This document shows positions 42,788-51,443 of a DNA stretch of 64,000 nt, piece after piece. Every line of letters begins with the position of its first letter. Within the stretch, counting starts at the first letter, position 1. The stretch lies in assembly GCF_049674955.1 (NCBI RefSeq), contig NZ_CP187232.1, positions 7,192,001 through 7,256,000 on the forward strand. Direction: 5' to 3'. The position numbers were made by a program, and so were the translations under genes. The notes under the pieces were generated by a model. That model was not told where the DNA came from. It made no database searches and saw only the letters and a list, made by a program, of their open reading frames with translations. The stretch comes from Sphaerisporangium viridialbum. Lineage in GTDB: Bacteria; Actinomycetota; Actinomycetes; Streptosporangiales; Streptosporangiaceae.

Positions 42788-45139
42788 TCAGTCGACGAGG
42801 TCCAGGCACGCGGCGACGATGCTGTCGGTGTCGAGCCCGTGGTGGCGGTACACGTCGTCGAGGCCTCCCGACTGGCCGAACTCCGAGACCCCGAGGTGCG
42901 TGCCCGGCACCTGGTGGACGCCCGCGAGGAAGGCCAGCGTGTGGGGGTGGCCGTCGGCGACGGTGACGATCGGGGTCGCGCGCCGCGCGGGGAAGACGCT
43001 GTCCAGGATCCACGTGGGCGCGTCACCGTGGCCGCCTCGGCTCCGCATGCCCTCGAAGACCAGGCCGGGGCTCGTCAGGCAGACGACGTCCGCGCCGACG
43101 CCCAGCTCGCCGAGGCGGGCCGCGGCGGCGAGCGCCTCGGTCACGACCGCCCCCATCGCCGCGATGGTGACCGAGGGCCGCTCGTGGCGCCTGAGCGGGT
43201 AGGCCCCGGCGACGACCTGGCGCCGCCGCAGCTCCCGGGCGGCGGGGTCGGCGGGGACGTTCGCGAGGGCCTGGTCCACGGGCCGGGTGGACAGGCGCAG
43301 GTAGGCCGACCGCCCGCCCGGCCTGCCGAGCCGCGCGAGGGACGCCAGCAGGCACCACTCCAGGTCGAGCGCGAACGCCGGCTCATAGGCGGTGCAGCCG
43401 GGCTGCTCGATGCCGATCGAGGGCGTCTTGATGGACTGGTGCGCGCCGCCCTCGGGGCCGAGGCTGACCCCGGACGGCGTGCCCACCAGGATGGACTGAC
43501 CGCCGGCGTAGATGCCGAAGGACCAGGGTTCGAGCGCGCGCTCCACGAACGGGTCGTACACCACGCCGATCGGCAGGAGCGGCTGCCCCCAGCGGGACCA
43601 GGTGGCCCCGAGCTCGCCCAGCAGCCCCACGAGGTTGGTCTCGGCGATCCCCAGCTCGATGTGCCGGCCGGTGGGGCGCTCGCGCCAGTGCAGGATGGTC
43701 TCGGCGTCGTCGTCGAACCAGTTCCTGCGCTCGTCGGTGGCCCAGACCCCGACCTTGTTGAGCCAGCCGCCGAGGTTGGTGCTGGAGCTGACGTCCGGGC
43801 TGACGGTGACCACCCGGGCGCCGGCGGCGGGAGCCTGGCGGTCGAGGTCGAACAGCGTGCGCCCGAGCGCCGCCTGCGTGGTCGCGGTGCCGTGCGGCGT
43901 GCGCCCGAAGTCCTCGGGAACCTCGGGCACGTCCTGCGGCGGGGGCGGCGTCCTGCGCAGCCGCCAGGCGGTCTCCGCGCAGCGCAGCGCGGCGCGGCTG
44001 CCCTCGGGGAACGGCGTCCACGGCCGCGCGGGGTCGGCGCCGACCCGCGCGGCGAGCGCGTGCAGCTGGTCCACGGTCAGCAGGGAGGAGTGGTTCTGGG
44101 GGTGTCCCTCTGTGGCCAGCCCGTATCCCTTCACCGTGTACGCGAAGATCACGGTCGGGCGGGTGTCGTCGATGGACGCGAACGCCTGGCGGAGGGCCGA
44201 CAGGTCGTGCCCGCCGAGGTTGCGGACGGCGGCGTGCAGCGTCGCGTCGTCGACGCCGGCGAGCAGCCCGGCGATGATCCCGGGGTCCGCGCCGGGAAGG
44301 GACGCGTACGTGCCGGTGAGGCGGGCCCGCAGCTCGGTGGCGTCGCAGCGGAGCAGCCGCTGGTACTCGGGGTTCGACATGCCGTCGATCCGCGCGCGCA
44401 ACGCCTCGCCGCCCGGCCGCGCGAACAGCTCCTCAAGAAGCCGGCCGTACTTCACCGTGAGGACCTGCCAGCCGGCCGCGGCGAACATGCCCTGCAGGCG
44501 GGTGCCGCCCATGTTGGGCACCACCCGGTCGAGGGACTGGCGGTTGAAGTCGACGATCCACACGACCTCGCCCAGCTCCGCCACCTGGGGGTCGAGGATC
44601 GCCTCCCAGCAGGCGCCCTCGTCGAGCTCGGCGTCGCCGAGCAGCGAGTACTGCCGTCCGGTGCCCGCCCCGCCGAAGTGCGTCTCGACGTAGCGGCGGG
44701 CCAGCGCGCCCCAGATCGGCGCGGTGGCCCCGATGCCCACCGAGCCGGTGGAGTAGTCGGCCGGGTCGGGGTCCTTGGTGCGGCTCGGGTAGCTCTGCAG
44801 GCCGCCGAACTGGCGCAGCGTGGTGAGGTACGACGCGTCGAGCTCGCCCAGCAGGTGGTTGACGGCGTGCAGCACCGGCGACGCGTGGGGCTTCACCGAC
44901 ACGCGGTCGTCGGCGGTGAGACACTCGAACCACAGCGATGTCATGATCGAGACGATCGACGCGCTCGACGCCTGGTGCCCGCCGACCTTGAGCCCGGTCG
45001 GGTTCGGGCGCACGCGGTTGGCGTGGTCGATCATCGCGGTCGACAGCCAGAGCACCCGCTGCTCGATCTCGCGCAGAACGTCGAGGTCGTCGGTCGCGGC
45101 GGCCGGAGCGGAGGAGGCCACGAGGTCCAGGTGGTTCAT
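42788..45139 (-). CDS. transketolase/pyruvate dehydrogenase E1-like thiamine-diphosphate enzyme
   Basis: 783-residue ThDP enzyme with the three transketolase-like domains: Pyr/PP module with GDAELDEGACWEAILDP...VVWIVDFNRQSLD (the G-D-x-E...N ThDP motif, residues ~180-215), a central domain (VVTVSPDVSSSTNLGGW; HIELGIAETNLVGLLGELGATWS, the catalytic Glu region) and a C-terminal transketolase domain. Its AceE-like FNRQSLD...GTRLQGMFAAAGW features place it near homodimeric PDH E1 but shorter. No E2/E3 genes are adjacent. The divergent Lrp/AsnC gene suggests amino- or keto-acid control. Substrate not certain. ATG 45139 follows GGAGAGG. Confidence 0.85.
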   Translation of the reverse strand: MNHLDLVASSAPAAATDDLDVLREIEQRVLWLSTAMIDHANRVRPNPTGLKVGGHQASSASIVSIMTSLWFECLTADDRVSVKPHASPVLHAVNHLLGELDASYLTTLRQFGGLQSYPSRTKDPDPADYSTGSVGIGATAPIWGALARRYVETHFGGAGTGRQYSLLGDAELDEGACWEAILDPQVAELGEVVWIVDFNRQSLDRVVPNMGGTRLQGMFAAAGWQVLTVKYGRLLEELFARPGGEALRARIDGMSNPEYQRLLRCDATELRARLTGTYASLPGADPGIIAGLLAGVDDATLHAAVRNLGGHDLSALRQAFASIDDTRPTVIFAYTVKGYGLATEGHPQNHSSLLTVDQLHALAARVGADPARPWTPFPEGSRAALRCAETAWRLRRTPPPPQDVPEVPEDFGRTPHGTATTQAALGRTLFDLDRQAPAAGARVVTVSPDVSSSTNLGGWLNKVGVWATDERRNWFDDDAETILHWRERPTGRHIELGIAETNLVGLLGELGATWSRWGQPLLPIGVVYDPFVERALEPWSFGIYAGGQSILVGTPSGVSLGPEGGAHQSIKTPSIGIEQPGCTAYEPAFALDLEWCLLASLARLGRPGGRSAYLRLSTRPVDQALANVPADPAARELRRRQVVAGAYPLRRHERPSVTIAAMGAVVTEALAAAARLGELGVGADVVCLTSPGLVFEGMRSRGGHGDAPTWILDSVFPARRATPIVTVADGHPHTLAFLAGVHQVPGTHLGVSEFGQSGGLDDVYRHHGLDTDSIVAACLDLVD

Positions 45140-45294
45140 CGCATACTTGCCTCTCCAGCAGACGTCAGCCGTCGCTCCGTTGAGCACTTTGCTGAGCCAT
45201 GCTGACCAGCAACAGCGGGTATGCGCAAGAGCATCTCGGTTAAGTAAGCTTCATGCACGGTTTTGTAGGGGTGACCCCAGGAAGGTGAGGCAGT

Positions 45295-45813
45295 ATGCGC
45301 AGCTCGGGAACGCTCGACCGGGTCGACGCACGGCTGCTCCTCGCACTCATCGAGAGCCCGCGGGCCACCGTGCTCGCGCTCGCGGAGCAGGTGGGCCTGT
45401 CGCGCAACACGGTGCAGGCCAGGCTCGCCAAGCTGGAGGAGCGCGGGGTGCTCGCGGCCTTCGAGCGGAGCCTCGATCCCGAGATCCTCGGATACCGCCT
45501 GACCGCGTACATCACCGTGCGGGTCGACCAGCACGGGCTCGCGGCGGTGTCGGAGGGGCTCGCCGGCATCCCCGAGGTCATCGAGGTCCTCGGCATCAGC
45601 GGCGGGGACGCCGACCTGCTGGTGAGGGTCGCCGCCAGGGACGCCGACGACCTCTACCGGGTCGCCGGCCGCATCCTCGCCACCCCGGGCGTGGAACGCA
45701 CCACCACCGCCCTGGCGATGCGCACCCTGGTGCCCCACCGGGTCACGCCCCTGCTGCGCCGCACCGCCTCGGGCGACGAGGGCCGGCCGGACGCCCCGGC
45801 CACGCGCACGTAA
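45295..45813 (+). CDS. Lrp/AsnC-family transcriptional regulator
   Basis: 172-residue regulator: N-terminal HTH (LDRVDARLLLALIESPRATVLALAEQVGLSRNTVQARLAKLEERGVL, residues ~7-53) and C-terminal RAM ligand-binding domain (YITVRVDQHGLAAVSEGLAGIPEVIEVLGISGGDADLLVRVAARD). These proteins bind amino or keto acids and form octamers. Divergent from the ThDP-enzyme gene with a 155-bp gap, its likely target. Confidence 0.93.
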   Translation: MRSSGTLDRVDARLLLALIESPRATVLALAEQVGLSRNTVQARLAKLEERGVLAAFERSLDPEILGYRLTAYITVRVDQHGLAAVSEGLAGIPEVIEVLGISGGDADLLVRVAARDADDLYRVAGRILATPGVERTTTALAMRTLVPHRVTPLLRRTASGDEGRPDAPATRT

Positions 45814-45852
45814 GCCGCCTTGGCCGGGACGCCGGGTGGGAGCTAGGGCACC

Positions 45853-45915
45853 CTTGGTGTCGTCGAGCGGGTCGAAGTCCAGCTCGGGGTGCTCGTCGTC
45901 GGTCATGATCTGCAC
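45853..45915 (-). pseudogene. catalase gene relic (21 codons)
   Basis: On the minus strand this stretch encodes VQIMTDDEHPEL followed directly by DFDPLDDTK, a string I know from the C-terminal side of the heme-binding core of some catalases, where it is followed by TWPE. Flanking residues no longer match and there is no catalase gene around it. I take it as a tiny remnant of a deleted catalase gene, by recall of the family pattern only. It lies between the Lrp gene and the ABC transporter. Confidence 0.45.
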
Positions 45916-46012
45916 CCGCGGCTCCCTGCTCGCGCTTGTGTCAAGAACGGGTGTGGTGCCGGCCATCACAGCGCCGAACCCGCTGCCGGGCGATCGTACT
46001 GGCTAGACGATA

Positions 46013-46030
46013 TGTAGTACTTGTACTACA
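46013..46030. promoter_or_regulatory. palindromic operator at the ABC transporter start
   Basis: TGTAGTACTTGTACTACA, a perfect 8-2-8 palindrome, ends nine bases before the ATG of the ABC ATPase gene, where a bound repressor would block transcription. Palindromes of this kind fit GntR (YtrA) or similar dimeric regulators. No such gene sits beside the transporter, and the small XRE gene downstream is the only local candidate. Confidence 0.6.
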
Positions 46031-46039
46031 TTCAACGGC

Positions 46040-46885
46040 ATGAGTACTGCGGTGATGGTGCGTGGGCTGCGCATGACGTACGGCGCGACCGAGGTGTTGC
46101 GCGGGGTCGATCTCGACATCGCACGGGGCGAGATCTTCACGCTGCTCGGCCCGAACGGGGCGGGTAAGACGACGACGATCGAGATCCTGGAGGGCTTCAG
46201 GAGCCGGTCGGCGGGAGAGGTCCGGGTGCTGGGAGCCGATCCCGGCAGGGGCACGGAGGCCTGGCGGTCCAAGATCGGCGTCGTCCTCCAGTCCTGGCGG
46301 GACCACCCCAAGTGGGGCACCCGCCAGTTCCTCGCCCACGTGGCGGAGTTCCACGACGACCCGCGTGATCCCGACGAGCTGCTGGGCGCGGTCGGCCTCA
46401 CCGGTCAGGCCGGGCAGCGCGTGGGGCTCCTGTCGGGTGGACAGCGGCGCCGGTTGGACGTCGCGCTCGGCATCGTGGGCCGTCCCGAGCTGCTGTTCCT
46501 GGACGAGCCGACGACCGGCTTCGACCCGGAGGCGCGCCTGGAATTCCACCGGCTCATCGAGAAGCTGGCGGCCGACGAGGGCATGACCGTGCTGCTCACC
46601 ACCCACGACCTGGCGGAGGCCGAGAAGCTCGCCCACCGCACCGCGATCCTGGTCGAGGGCAGGGTCGCCGTCTGCGGCACGCCTGGCGAGCTGGCGGAGA
46701 CCGTACAGGCGCAGTCGCAGGTGCGCTGGCTGGAGGACGGCCGGGAGCGGGTCCTGACCACCTCCGACCCCTCGAACGCGGCGTGGGAGTTGCACCGGCG
46801 GTTCGACGGGCCGGTGCCGGGGCTGGCGATCCGGCGCCCGTCCCTGGAGGAGAGCTATCTGAACCTGATCGGGAGGGCGGCATGA
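46040..46885 (+). CDS. ABC transporter ATP-binding protein (ABC-2 type, drug exporter class)
   Basis: 281-residue ATPase with Walker A GPNGAGKTTT (~42-51), Q-loop VVLQSW, signature LSGGQRRR (~131-138), Walker B LLFLDEPTTG and the switch TTHDL. The domain plus C-terminal extension is that of DrrA/CcmA-like exporters. It pairs with the membrane gene, whose start codon overlaps its stop (ATGA). Substrate may be a drug or lipid. A palindromic operator sits just before the start. Confidence 0.94.
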   Translation: MSTAVMVRGLRMTYGATEVLRGVDLDIARGEIFTLLGPNGAGKTTTIEILEGFRSRSAGEVRVLGADPGRGTEAWRSKIGVVLQSWRDHPKWGTRQFLAHVAEFHDDPRDPDELLGAVGLTGQAGQRVGLLSGGQRRRLDVALGIVGRPELLFLDEPTTGFDPEARLEFHRLIEKLAADEGMTVLLTTHDLAEAEKLAHRTAILVEGRVAVCGTPGELAETVQAQSQVRWLEDGRERVLTTSDPSNAAWELHRRFDGPVPGLAIRRPSLEESYLNLIGRAA

Positions 46886-47718
46886 ACACGAGAAGCCTGC
46901 GCATCGGGGTGCGCCGCGGCTGGGCCGAGCACACCCACCTGTTCAAGGACCGCAAGGAGGTGCTCACGAACCTGGCCGGCACCGTCGGGATGTTCGCCCT
47001 GCTGCTCCTGTGGATCGGTGACACGCCGGTCAAGGGCACGACCATGACCGCCGCCACGTTCATGACGGCCGGGTTCCTGGCCTTCGGCGTCTTCAGCTCG
47101 GCGCTCATGACGCTCCCGATGGCGCTCACCACCGACAGGGAGGACGGCACGCTGCTGCGGCTCCGCACCATCCCCGGCGGCATTCCCGCCTACCTGGTGG
47201 GCCGCGCGGTCACGCTGGTCTGCCAGATCGTCGTGCAGACCGTGCTGATCCTCGCCACCGGCCTGCTCGTGGGCGGAGTCGCGCCACCGCGCGACTGGGT
47301 GACCCTCGCTTGGGTCCTCCTGCTGGGCACCGTCGCGGTGGTGCCGCTGGGCGCCGCGATCGGCAGCGTGCTCCCCGGGCCGAAGACCGCCGCGGGCATC
47401 CTGGGCCTGCCCATGATGGGCCTGATGCTCACCTCGGGCGTCATGCTCCCGATGACCTTCATGCCCGGCATCGTCCAGGGCATCGCCCAGGCGTTCCCGC
47501 TCTACTGGCAGGGGCTCGGCCTGCGCGCGGCCATGCTGCCCGACTCCATGCTGGCCGTCGAGATCGGCGGGAGCTGGCGGCTCCCGCAGGTGGCGGGCGT
47601 GCTGGCGCTCTGGGCCGTGGCCGGCATGCTGGTCGCTCCCGTGCTGGTCAGGCGGGCCACGCGCCGCGAGTCCGGCTCCCGGCTGGCGGAACGGCGCCCG
47701 GTCGCGCAGGGCTCCTGA
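46882..47718 (+). CDS. ABC-2 type transporter permease
   Basis: 278-residue membrane protein with six predicted helices (e.g. VGMFALLLLWIGD, TFMTAGFLAFGVFSSALM, ILGLPMMGLMLTSGVMLPMTF), the standard ABC-2 permease layout. The signature DREDGTLLRLRTIPGGIPAYLVGRA, ending before the second pair of helices, is typical. Forms an exporter with the ATPase, whose gene it overlaps by four bases. Cargo unknown. Confidence 0.92.
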   Translation: MNTRSLRIGVRRGWAEHTHLFKDRKEVLTNLAGTVGMFALLLLWIGDTPVKGTTMTAATFMTAGFLAFGVFSSALMTLPMALTTDREDGTLLRLRTIPGGIPAYLVGRAVTLVCQIVVQTVLILATGLLVGGVAPPRDWVTLAWVLLLGTVAVVPLGAAIGSVLPGPKTAAGILGLPMMGLMLTSGVMLPMTFMPGIVQGIAQAFPLYWQGLGLRAAMLPDSMLAVEIGGSWRLPQVAGVLALWAVAGMLVAPVLVRRATRRESGSRLAERRPVAQGS

Positions 47719-47779
47719 GCCGTGTGTGGGGACGGCGGGACGCGGGCGGCCTCGCGCCCCGAGCTGAGAGACTGATGCG

Positions 47780-48019
47780 ATGTCCGGTGAAGAGGTGTAC
47801 AACCGCATCTCGATGCTCAGGGTGGAGCGCGGGGTCTCGCGCAAGGATCTGGCCGCCGCGCTGGGTGTCCACTACCAGACCATCGGATACCTGGAGCGGG
47901 GCGAGTACAGCCCGAGCCTGTTCCTCGCCATGCGCATCGCCGAGTACTTCTCGGTGCCGATGGAAGTCGTGTTCTCCCTCAAGCCGTTCCCCCGGCTTGG
48001 CAGTGAGGTGATGAAGTGA
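47780..48019 (+). CDS. XRE-family helix-turn-helix regulator
   Basis: 79-residue Cro/C1-type HTH: VYNRISMLRVERGVSRKDLAAALGVHYQTIGYLERGEYSPSLFLAMRIAEYF. Proteins this short often act together with the membrane gene that follows; its stop overlaps the next start by one base. It may also control the ABC genes upstream, but the 8-2-8 palindrome is not a typical XRE site. Confidence 0.9.
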   Translation: MSGEEVYNRISMLRVERGVSRKDLAAALGVHYQTIGYLERGEYSPSLFLAMRIAEYFSVPMEVVFSLKPFPRLGSEVMK

Positions 48020-48546
48020 TGGCCGAGCTCGACCAGAAGCGCATCGAGGACGCCCGGCGCGGCATGCGGTTCTTCTGGTACGGCACCCGCCGGGGCCGCC
48101 GCGGCACGGTGGTCCTCGGCGGGGTGGCGCTCGCGACGCTCTGGACCAGCTCGATCGTCTGCTGGTTCCTGGCGCCGAGCGACACGGCGATGTGGACCAC
48201 CTTCGCGCTGATGGGCGCGGGCCTGATGATCTACCTGTGGGTCTTCGCGGTGCTCGCCGTGGCCTCCGGGGGCGTGGTGGGCATGGCCGACGGCAGGCTG
48301 GACGAGCGGCAGCTCACCGAGCGGCGCCGCGTCTACGCCCTGGCCCACCGGGGCACCTCGTGGATGCTCGGCATCGCCCTCATGGTGTCGTTCCTCCTGA
48401 CGGACGACGGCGACCACGTCCTGCGCATCCCCACGGCGGCGCTCTTCATGTTCCTGATGGCCGCCTGGACGACCCACATGATCATGCCGCACCTCGTCGC
48501 CGGCTGGCGCGTGCCTGACCCGCCCCCGGACGACGACGAGGCCTGA
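48019..48546 (+). CDS. membrane protein paired with XRE regulator
   Basis: 175-residue integral membrane protein with four helices (~34-54, ~60-82, ~120-135, ~140-160) and short soluble ends. This XRE-plus-four-helix-membrane protein pair is common in Gram-positives, where the membrane protein may control the regulator, but function is not established. The ATG overlaps the TGA of the XRE gene, so translation is coupled. Confidence 0.82.
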   Translation: MAELDQKRIEDARRGMRFFWYGTRRGRRGTVVLGGVALATLWTSSIVCWFLAPSDTAMWTTFALMGAGLMIYLWVFAVLAVASGGVVGMADGRLDERQLTERRRVYALAHRGTSWMLGIALMVSFLLTDDGDHVLRIPTAALFMFLMAAWTTHMIMPHLVAGWRVPDPPPDDDEA

Positions 48547-48560
48547 TCGAGCGGCGGGGC

Positions 48561-49346
48561 TCAGGAGGCGTAGGCGGGCGGAGACGTCAGGCGCCCTCGC
48601 CTGGCCGGGCGCCAGGTGCTGACCATCGCGAAGGCCAGCAGCAGCTCGGCGACGTCCCCTCCGTAGTACATGATCTCGGCACCGCCCCGCAGCTGGGCGG
48701 CGGGCACCGGCACATCGACGAGGAGCCCGGCGTACATGAGCTGGGACAGCGTGGCGTGCACCGCGACCGCCACGCCCAGCACCACCAGCCGGCGCGGCAC
48801 CGAGGGGCGGCGCGGCGCGGGGTCGGGCCCCGCGACGACCCAGGCGAACAGGCAGCCCGCGAGCAGGAAGTGCGCGTGGACCAGGTGATGGAGCACCGGA
48901 TGCCCGGCCGTCATCCGGTACAGCGGGGTCAGGTACAGGACCGCGAGGCCGCCCACGTTGAGCCCCAGCGCGGTCCACGGGCCCGCGGCGAGGTGGAGGG
49001 CCCGGCTTCTCAGCACCGCCGCGATGGCGCGCCGGTGGCGGGGGGAGGCCGATCGCAGCGCCAGCGTCACCGGGGCGCCGAGCACCAGGCCGAGCGGCGC
49101 CAGCATCCCGATGAGGAGATGCTGGAGCATGTGCCCCCGGAAGTCGTGCCCGGCGAGCGAGGCGACCGGGGGCAGCGACCCCAGCAGCAGGAGCGTGGCG
49201 CCCGCGACGAAGCTCGCCGTCCGCCAGCGGCTCCAGCCCCTGGCCTCCCCGCGCCGCCGGGCCGCGAGCGCCGCGTAGCAGCCGGCGAGCAGGACGGCGA
49301 GGACGGCGAACGCGGCTCCCTGGCCGTGCGCCTCGTGCGCGTGCAC
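48561..49346 (-). CDS. cytochrome c oxidase assembly protein (CtaG-type)
   Basis: 261-residue membrane protein of the caa3-type CtaG family, with seven predicted helices and the conserved histidine clusters HMLQHLLIGM, HHLVHAHFLLAG, GHPVLHH and YGGDVAELLLAF. CtaG proteins deliver copper to the oxidase CuB centre in Gram-positives. The GTG at 49346 follows ACAGGAG and lies two bases after the stop of DUF2243. The pair is common in actinobacteria. It ends 14 bp from the XRE-linked membrane gene (convergent). Confidence 0.9.
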   Translation of the reverse strand: MHAHEAHGQGAAFAVLAVLLAGCYAALAARRRGEARGWSRWRTASFVAGATLLLLGSLPPVASLAGHDFRGHMLQHLLIGMLAPLGLVLGAPVTLALRSASPRHRRAIAAVLRSRALHLAAGPWTALGLNVGGLAVLYLTPLYRMTAGHPVLHHLVHAHFLLAGCLFAWVVAGPDPAPRRPSVPRRLVVLGVAVAVHATLSQLMYAGLLVDVPVPAAQLRGGAEIMYYGGDVAELLLAFAMVSTWRPARRGRLTSPPAYAS

Positions 49347-49348
49347 GG

Positions 49349-49885
49349 TCAGGACTCCTGTGCGGAATCGGCGCGGCACAGGTCGAGGACCGTTCCGCCT
49401 CGCTGCAGCAGCCAGCCGCCCGCGACCAGCAGGGCGCCCAGGACGAGGAACCCGATGTCCCACCACGTCTGGTAGGCGTCGGTGCGTACATGGTGGATGG
49501 CCAGGATGTGGTGGTCCACGGTGCCCTCGACGAGGTTGAACAGCCCCCACCCGACCAGGACCCACCCCCACAGCACGCGCGACGTCCAGATCCTGCCGCG
49601 CGAGTGGGTGACGCGCGAGTACAGCAGGCCGAGGCCGATGAGCACCGCCAGCCAGGTGAACACGTGGAAGAAGCCGTCCCACATGGTGTTCATCTCCAGC
49701 CCGCTGACCGTGTGGGGTGAGTAGTACCGCACGCCGATGTGGTCGCTGTCGGTGCTGCTGAGCATGTGGTGCCACTGGAGCACCTGGTGCAGCAGGATGC
49801 CGTCGACGAACCCGCCCAGCCCCACGCCGAGGACGATGCCCGGCAGCATGACATCCCGCTCGCCGGCCGAGCTGATCGCCATCAT
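49349..49885 (-). CDS. DUF2243 membrane protein
   Basis: 178-residue integral membrane protein with four helices: GIVLGVGLGGFVDGILLHQVLQWHHML (two histidines), FTWLAVLIGLGLLY, VLWGWVLVGWGLFNLVEGTVDHHIL and WDIGFLVLGALLVAGGW. Histidine-rich DUF2243 proteins pair with CtaG and are thought to work with metal or redox systems; the function is unknown. The start is one of two adjacent ATG codons. Confidence 0.88.
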   Translation of the reverse strand: MMAISSAGERDVMLPGIVLGVGLGGFVDGILLHQVLQWHHMLSSTDSDHIGVRYYSPHTVSGLEMNTMWDGFFHVFTWLAVLIGLGLLYSRVTHSRGRIWTSRVLWGWVLVGWGLFNLVEGTVDHHILAIHHVRTDAYQTWWDIGFLVLGALLVAGGWLLQRGGTVLDLCRADSAQES

Positions 49886-50064
49886 GGTTCCCTTCTGACC
49901 GGTTCCGTACGGATCACCAGTCCGTCACCTCCCCCGGCGGGGCGGCGGGTAAGCCAGGCTTGATCATCTGCTTGCGCGGAGCGTGATCACACCTGAACGC
50001 GAACGGCCTTGCGCCGCCGCCCGGCCCCGCGAGAAGGTCGGCACAGCCGACACCGAGGGGGCAG

Positions 50065-51360
50065 ATGACCGGGCAGAGCGCTCCATCCCTGTGGCGGAAC
50101 CGCGACTTCGTCGTCTTCATGACGGCGCAGACCCTCTCCAGCGTCGGCGACTCGATCTCCTACGTCGCGCTCCCGCTGCTCGTCCTGCACGTGACGGGCT
50201 CGGTCGTCCAGATGGGCGTGGTCACCGCGCTCGCCGGCGCAGCCTCCACCGTCACGGGGGTCTTCGCCGGGGTCGTCACCGACCGGGTCGACCGCCGCGC
50301 GCTGCTGATGGTGTGCGACGTCGCGCGGTGCCTGCTCTACGCGGTGATACCGCTCGCCTGGTTGTTCTCCCCGCAGACGTGGCTGCTGTACGTCGTCGTG
50401 CCGCTCGCGGGCGCCTTCTCGATGCTGTTCCAGGTCGCGTACGTCGCGGTCGTGCCGCGCCTGGTGGCGCCCGGCCAGATCACCAAGGCCAACGGCCACC
50501 TGTACGGCACGTACGCCGTGGCGAGCGTCGGGGGGCCGATGCTCGCGGGCGTGCTGTCGGGCCTGTGGGGACCGGCGGCGGCGATAGCCATCGACGCGGG
50601 AAGCTTCGCCCTGTCGGCGCTCGGCATCTCCCTGCTCCGCCTGCGCCCCGCCGCCGCTTCTCCGTCCACCAGTGCGGACGGCGCTCTGGAGGCCGAGGGG
50701 ACGCGGCGGGAGGCCGAGGGGGTCTCCGGGCGGCGGGCGGCCTTGCGGGAGTTCGCGGCCGGCGCCCGCTTCCTGTGGGGGCACCCGGTGCTGCGGTCCC
50801 TCACCGTGCTGCTGTCGATGCTGACGTTCCTCACCTTCGGGCTGCCGGACCTCCTCGTCTACTACCTCAAGCACGACCTCGCGCAGCCGGACGGCAGCGT
50901 GGGGTACGTGCTGGCGTTCGCCACCGTGGGCAGCCTCGGCGCCGCCGTGGTGGTCGCCCCGGCGCGCAGGATTCTGGGCTTCGGGCTCTGCTGGATCGGC
51001 GCGTACGCGGTCGCCGGCGTGGCCGTCGCGGGCGACGGGCTCGCCACGGGTGTGCCGGTGGTCGCGGCGCTGGCGACGATCCTGCTGTTCTGTACGGGCG
51101 TGGCCGGCATCTGTTCCATGTCCCTGCGGCAGGAGGTGACCCCCGACCACCTGCTCGGCCGGGTCACCTCGGCGTTCTGGACCCTGCACTCGGCCCTCGG
51201 CCCGGTCGGCGCGGCCGTGCTGACCGCCGGCGCGGCGCACTACGGCGTCACGGCCACGTGCCTGGTCATCGGCGTCGCGTGCCTGCTGATCGCGATGGCC
51301 GGGCTGCTCACCCCCATCCGCCGCCCGCGCCCGGAGACGCTCGCGGGCGAGGCGGCCTGA
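50065..51360 (+). CDS. MFS transporter
   Basis: 431-residue Major Facilitator with ~12 membrane helices, with the central loop near residues 190-225. Typical signs are LWRNRDFVVFMTAQTLSSVGDSISYVALPLLVLHVTGS (helix 1) and GVVTDRVDRRALLMVCDVARCLLYA (the motif A loop). Close to the MdfA/enterobactin-exporter-like (MFS_3) class, which exports small molecules. Divergent from DUF2243, 179 bp apart. Substrate unknown. Confidence 0.92.
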   Translation: MTGQSAPSLWRNRDFVVFMTAQTLSSVGDSISYVALPLLVLHVTGSVVQMGVVTALAGAASTVTGVFAGVVTDRVDRRALLMVCDVARCLLYAVIPLAWLFSPQTWLLYVVVPLAGAFSMLFQVAYVAVVPRLVAPGQITKANGHLYGTYAVASVGGPMLAGVLSGLWGPAAAIAIDAGSFALSALGISLLRLRPAAASPSTSADGALEAEGTRREAEGVSGRRAALREFAAGARFLWGHPVLRSLTVLLSMLTFLTFGLPDLLVYYLKHDLAQPDGSVGYVLAFATVGSLGAAVVVAPARRILGFGLCWIGAYAVAGVAVAGDGLATGVPVVAALATILLFCTGVAGICSMSLRQEVTPDHLLGRVTSAFWTLHSALGPVGAAVLTAGAAHYGVTATCLVIGVACLLIAMAGLLTPIRRPRPETLAGEAA

Positions 51361-51443
51361 GCGTTCGGCCCGGTCCGCTGCTGGGTGTCCGATAGGAGAC
51401 AATCATCCTGTTCTGTGGCGGAGTCGGGTGGACGGAGAAGCCG

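Noticed and set aside
45841..45969. Short minus-strand peptide (start 45969) as a RiPP precursor
   Set aside because: It lacks a Cys/Ser core and any maturation enzyme gene nearby; the middle 21 residues look like a catalase fragment instead.
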